This document shows, in pieces, positions 62,501-64,000 of a DNA stretch of 64,000 nt. The notes below the pieces were generated by a model that saw only the letters and a list, made by a program, of their open reading frames with translations, did not search any database and was not told where the DNA came from. A program made the position numbers and the translations under genes. The DNA is from Lepisosteus oculatus (Eukaryota > Chordata > Actinopteri > Semionotiformes > Lepisosteidae), in contig NC_090711.1 of assembly GCF_040954835.1 (NCBI RefSeq), positions 12,767,001-12,831,000 on the forward strand, given 5' to 3'. Positions within the stretch are counted from its first letter, which is position 1; each line of letters begins with the position of its first letter.

Positions 62501-63483
62501 TACAATAATACTGGCACCATTTTCCACAGCTTGTTCTTGCCCTTGGATTGGTAGGGTAGCCTGCCTCTGAGGCTGACTCACATGAGTGCTCTCCCATTGC
62601 AGATGGTGTGGGCCAGCACCAACAGAATAGGGTGTGCCATCAACAGGTGCTCCAACATGAACGTGTGGGGAAGCATGTGGCGCCAGGCTGTCTTTCTGGT
62701 GTGCAACTACTCCATCAAGTGAGTCACGGACGTGTCGGCCCACAGCAGCAAAGATGTACTCCTATCCATTCGTTGTCTCGGTGCTTATCCAGTGCAGGGT
62801 CACTGGTGGGACCAGTGGCAGCAGCAGGCACAAGGCGGGATACGACCCTGAATGGGATGCCAGTCCTTCTAGGGGGCCCACACAGACACACGCACAACAC
62901 TCTCACACCAGGGCTGATATTTCCCATACCTACCAGTAAGTCTTTGGACTGTGGGAGGAAATCCGTACAAACAAACAAAAGAAGAAAATACAAACTCAAC
63001 ACAGAGAGCACCCCCAGGTCCAAAACTGAACCCAGGACCCCAGGGCTGTGAGATAGCAATGCTAACTACTGTGCCACTGCACTGCCCTTGTATGCATAAA
63101 TGAAGCATAAAGGGCAAAGTCATGGGTTAGGAAAAGTCTTTGTATGGGGATTGCAGGTTGGGTCCCTGTAGTCCGGAGATCTCTCATTGCAGTCTGGGCT
63201 GTGTCCGACTGGAAGATGGCTTCCCCCACCAGAAGCAGGCAACTGGCCGTGCACTGTCAGGGTGGCGCGTTAGGTTTCAGCAGTAAGTACTCCAACTGGT
63301 GGCGTTCCGCAGACATTTTGTTGACAGGCTGCCCCTTGTCGTCTCCACAGGGGTAACTGGATTGGAGAGGCTCCCTACAAGATGGGCCGGCCCTGCTCCG
63401 CCTGTCCACCCAGCTATGGCGGCTCCTGTAGCAACAACCTCTGTTTCTCGGGTTTGAAATCCAACAAAGTCAACTGGTTTTAG
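59312..63483 (+). CDS. R3HDML: R3HDML complete gene (five coding exons, 256 aa)
   Basis: A secreted CAP-superfamily (CRISP/antigen 5/PR-1) protein of the PI15/R3HDML group. Joining 59312-59581, 60685-60803, 61748-61880, 62603-62718 and 63351-63483 gives 256 residues (human 253). It has a hydrophobic signal peptide (about 1-22), an NGT glycosylation site (27-29) and a furin-like RRKR (56-59) before the mature [22 protein letters not shown] motifs follow: [18 protein letters not shown] and [18 protein letters not shown], with the cysteine-rich end [13 protein letters not shown]. The C-terminus [10 protein letters not shown] matches R3HDML (GLKSNK..WF) and not PI15. Several internal residues, such as FPYPQECNP and [12 protein letters not shown], look PI15-like, so the orthology call leans on the C-terminus and on synteny with FITM2 and GDAP1L1. 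Physiological role is poorly known. Confidence 0.93.
60685..60803 (+). CDS. R3HDML: R3HDML coding exon 2
   Basis: Encodes residues 91-129 plus two bases ([20 protein letters not shown], then [19 protein letters not shown]), between TTTCAG and GTGAAA. Confidence 0.93.
61195..61680 (-). repeat. Unclassified interspersed repeat in R3HDML intron 2
   Basis: Contains TTTATATAGTGCCTTTAAAG, AAGGCCCTGTCACCCATAGA and CCAAACCATGCATAGCCTTA, blocks I know as a repeated unit in fish genomes. It ends about 70 bases before exon 3. Class uncertain. Confidence 0.5.
61748..61880 (+). CDS. R3HDML: R3HDML coding exon 3
   Basis: Encodes residues 130-174 ([20 protein letters not shown] to [11 protein letters not shown]), between TTCCAG and GTGAGT. 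It ends inside the CAP signature HYTQ|MVW, as in the family. Confidence 0.94.
62603..62718 (+). CDS. R3HDML: R3HDML coding exon 4
   Basis: Encodes residues 175-212 plus two bases ([38 protein letters not shown]). The TTGCAG acceptor and GTGAGT donor are present. Confidence 0.94.
62755..63092 (-). repeat. SINE-like repeat, family A
   Basis: Reverse-oriented near-complete copy in R3HDML intron 4, from the GCTTATCCAGTGCAGGGTCA end to the head complement GCTAACTACTGTGCCACTGC. Confidence 0.75.
63351..63483 (+). CDS. R3HDML: R3HDML coding exon 5 (terminal)
   Basis: Completes Lys213 and encodes residues 214-256 ([20 protein letters not shown] to [10 protein letters not shown]) with a TAG stop, after a CTCCACAG acceptor. 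Confidence 0.94.
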
Positions 63484-64000
63484 GGTGATATAAAAAAAAA
63501 CAATTAACAAAAATACTTAGGAACAGGTTTGAGAGGTTTAGGAATCCATCGGGAGAGCAGAAAGAGTTTGATTCAGTGATCGGTTTGTGAAAGCAGCTGA
63601 GGACAGTGGAAATTTGGAAAGGAAAGCAGCTGCAGGAATATGTGATCAGGTTTTTTAATGAAAGCAAGACGACAAATGTACAGTAGGATCTTAAAAACAA
63701 CCTAAAATGTTCATTCACAGCACATTTCAGTACAGTTCTGTAAAACCACTAAAATATGCTGAAGGTTTAATGTTTAGCTCCATCTGCTGGCCTTAATTCA
63801 GTCTTAAAACAACAGTTTTAATAGGGCAGTGCTTTTTGTATTTTTATACTTATTTCATATTACATGTTTCTGCAGTTCTGTAGGTGTTCCTGCTTATTCT
63901 TCAGTTTATCTAAAAACACAGAATAAACAACACCACTGAGTGGAGGGGATTATGGGAAGTATTATAATGTTGGGGAATCTTTGAATCTTAAGACAGGCTT
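63484..64000 (+). other. R3HDML 3' flank
   Basis: Probable 3' UTR, AT-rich, with no further gene. HNF4A would be the expected next gene to the right by human synteny, but no part of it is visible. Confidence 0.6.
63922..63927 (+). other. Candidate R3HDML polyadenylation signal
   Basis: AATAAA about 440 bases after the stop. The use of this site is inferred only from position. Confidence 0.3.

Overview
This is vertebrate nuclear DNA, most likely from a ray-finned fish. The genes are split into short coding exons with GT-AG introns. Most of the rest is AT-rich non-coding sequence carrying dispersed SINE, LINE, Tc1 and Penelope-like remnants of the kinds found in fish genomes. Compact introns and a 5S-rRNA-headed SINE fit a fish. 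The repeat set gives an impression of a non-teleost fish (gar, bowfin or bichir type), but I cannot place the species from sequence alone.

Four protein-coding loci are supported. From left to right: (1) the first coding exon of JPH2, minus strand, 984-1362, with the rest of the gene off the left edge; (2) complete GDAP1L1, plus strand, six coding exons from 6057 to 29602, 366 residues; (3) complete FITM2, minus strand, two coding exons at 38712-38546 and 36158-35552, 257 residues, whose first exon is short and easy to miss; (4) complete R3HDML, plus strand, five coding exons from 59312 to 63483, 256 residues. Order and orientation match human 20q13.12 (JPH2, GDAP1L1, FITM2, R3HDML, then HNF4A). 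They do not match the sister 2R paralogon on human chromosome 8 (JPH1, GDAP1, PI15). The diagnostic residues of each protein agree with the chromosome-20 paralogues. Human OSER1, which lies between JPH2 and GDAP1L1, is not visible here.

Layout: 1-0.98 kb is JPH2 intron with a SINE. 1.36-6.06 kb is the divergent JPH2/GDAP1L1 intergenic region with both promoters. 6.06-29.6 kb is GDAP1L1, whose first intron is 11.7 kb. 29.6-35.55 kb is the convergent GDAP1L1/FITM2 gap. 35.55-38.71 kb is FITM2, with two CCAAT boxes just upstream. 38.7-59.3 kb is a gene-poor 20-kb gap rich in repeats, with a coding-like relic near 48.5-49.0 kb. 59.3-63.5 kb is R3HDML.

The genes are unrelated in mechanism: junctional membrane tethering, a mitochondrial-type GST-like protein, ER lipid-droplet biogenesis and a secreted CAP protein. 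They are linked by ancestral synteny rather than by a pathway. The more unusual signals are strong genome-style enrichment of the heptamer TACTGTA/TACAGTA, an exact 52-bp duplication ending in a hairpin, two unexplained coding-like islands on the minus strand, and an inverted pair of Penelope-like 3' ends.
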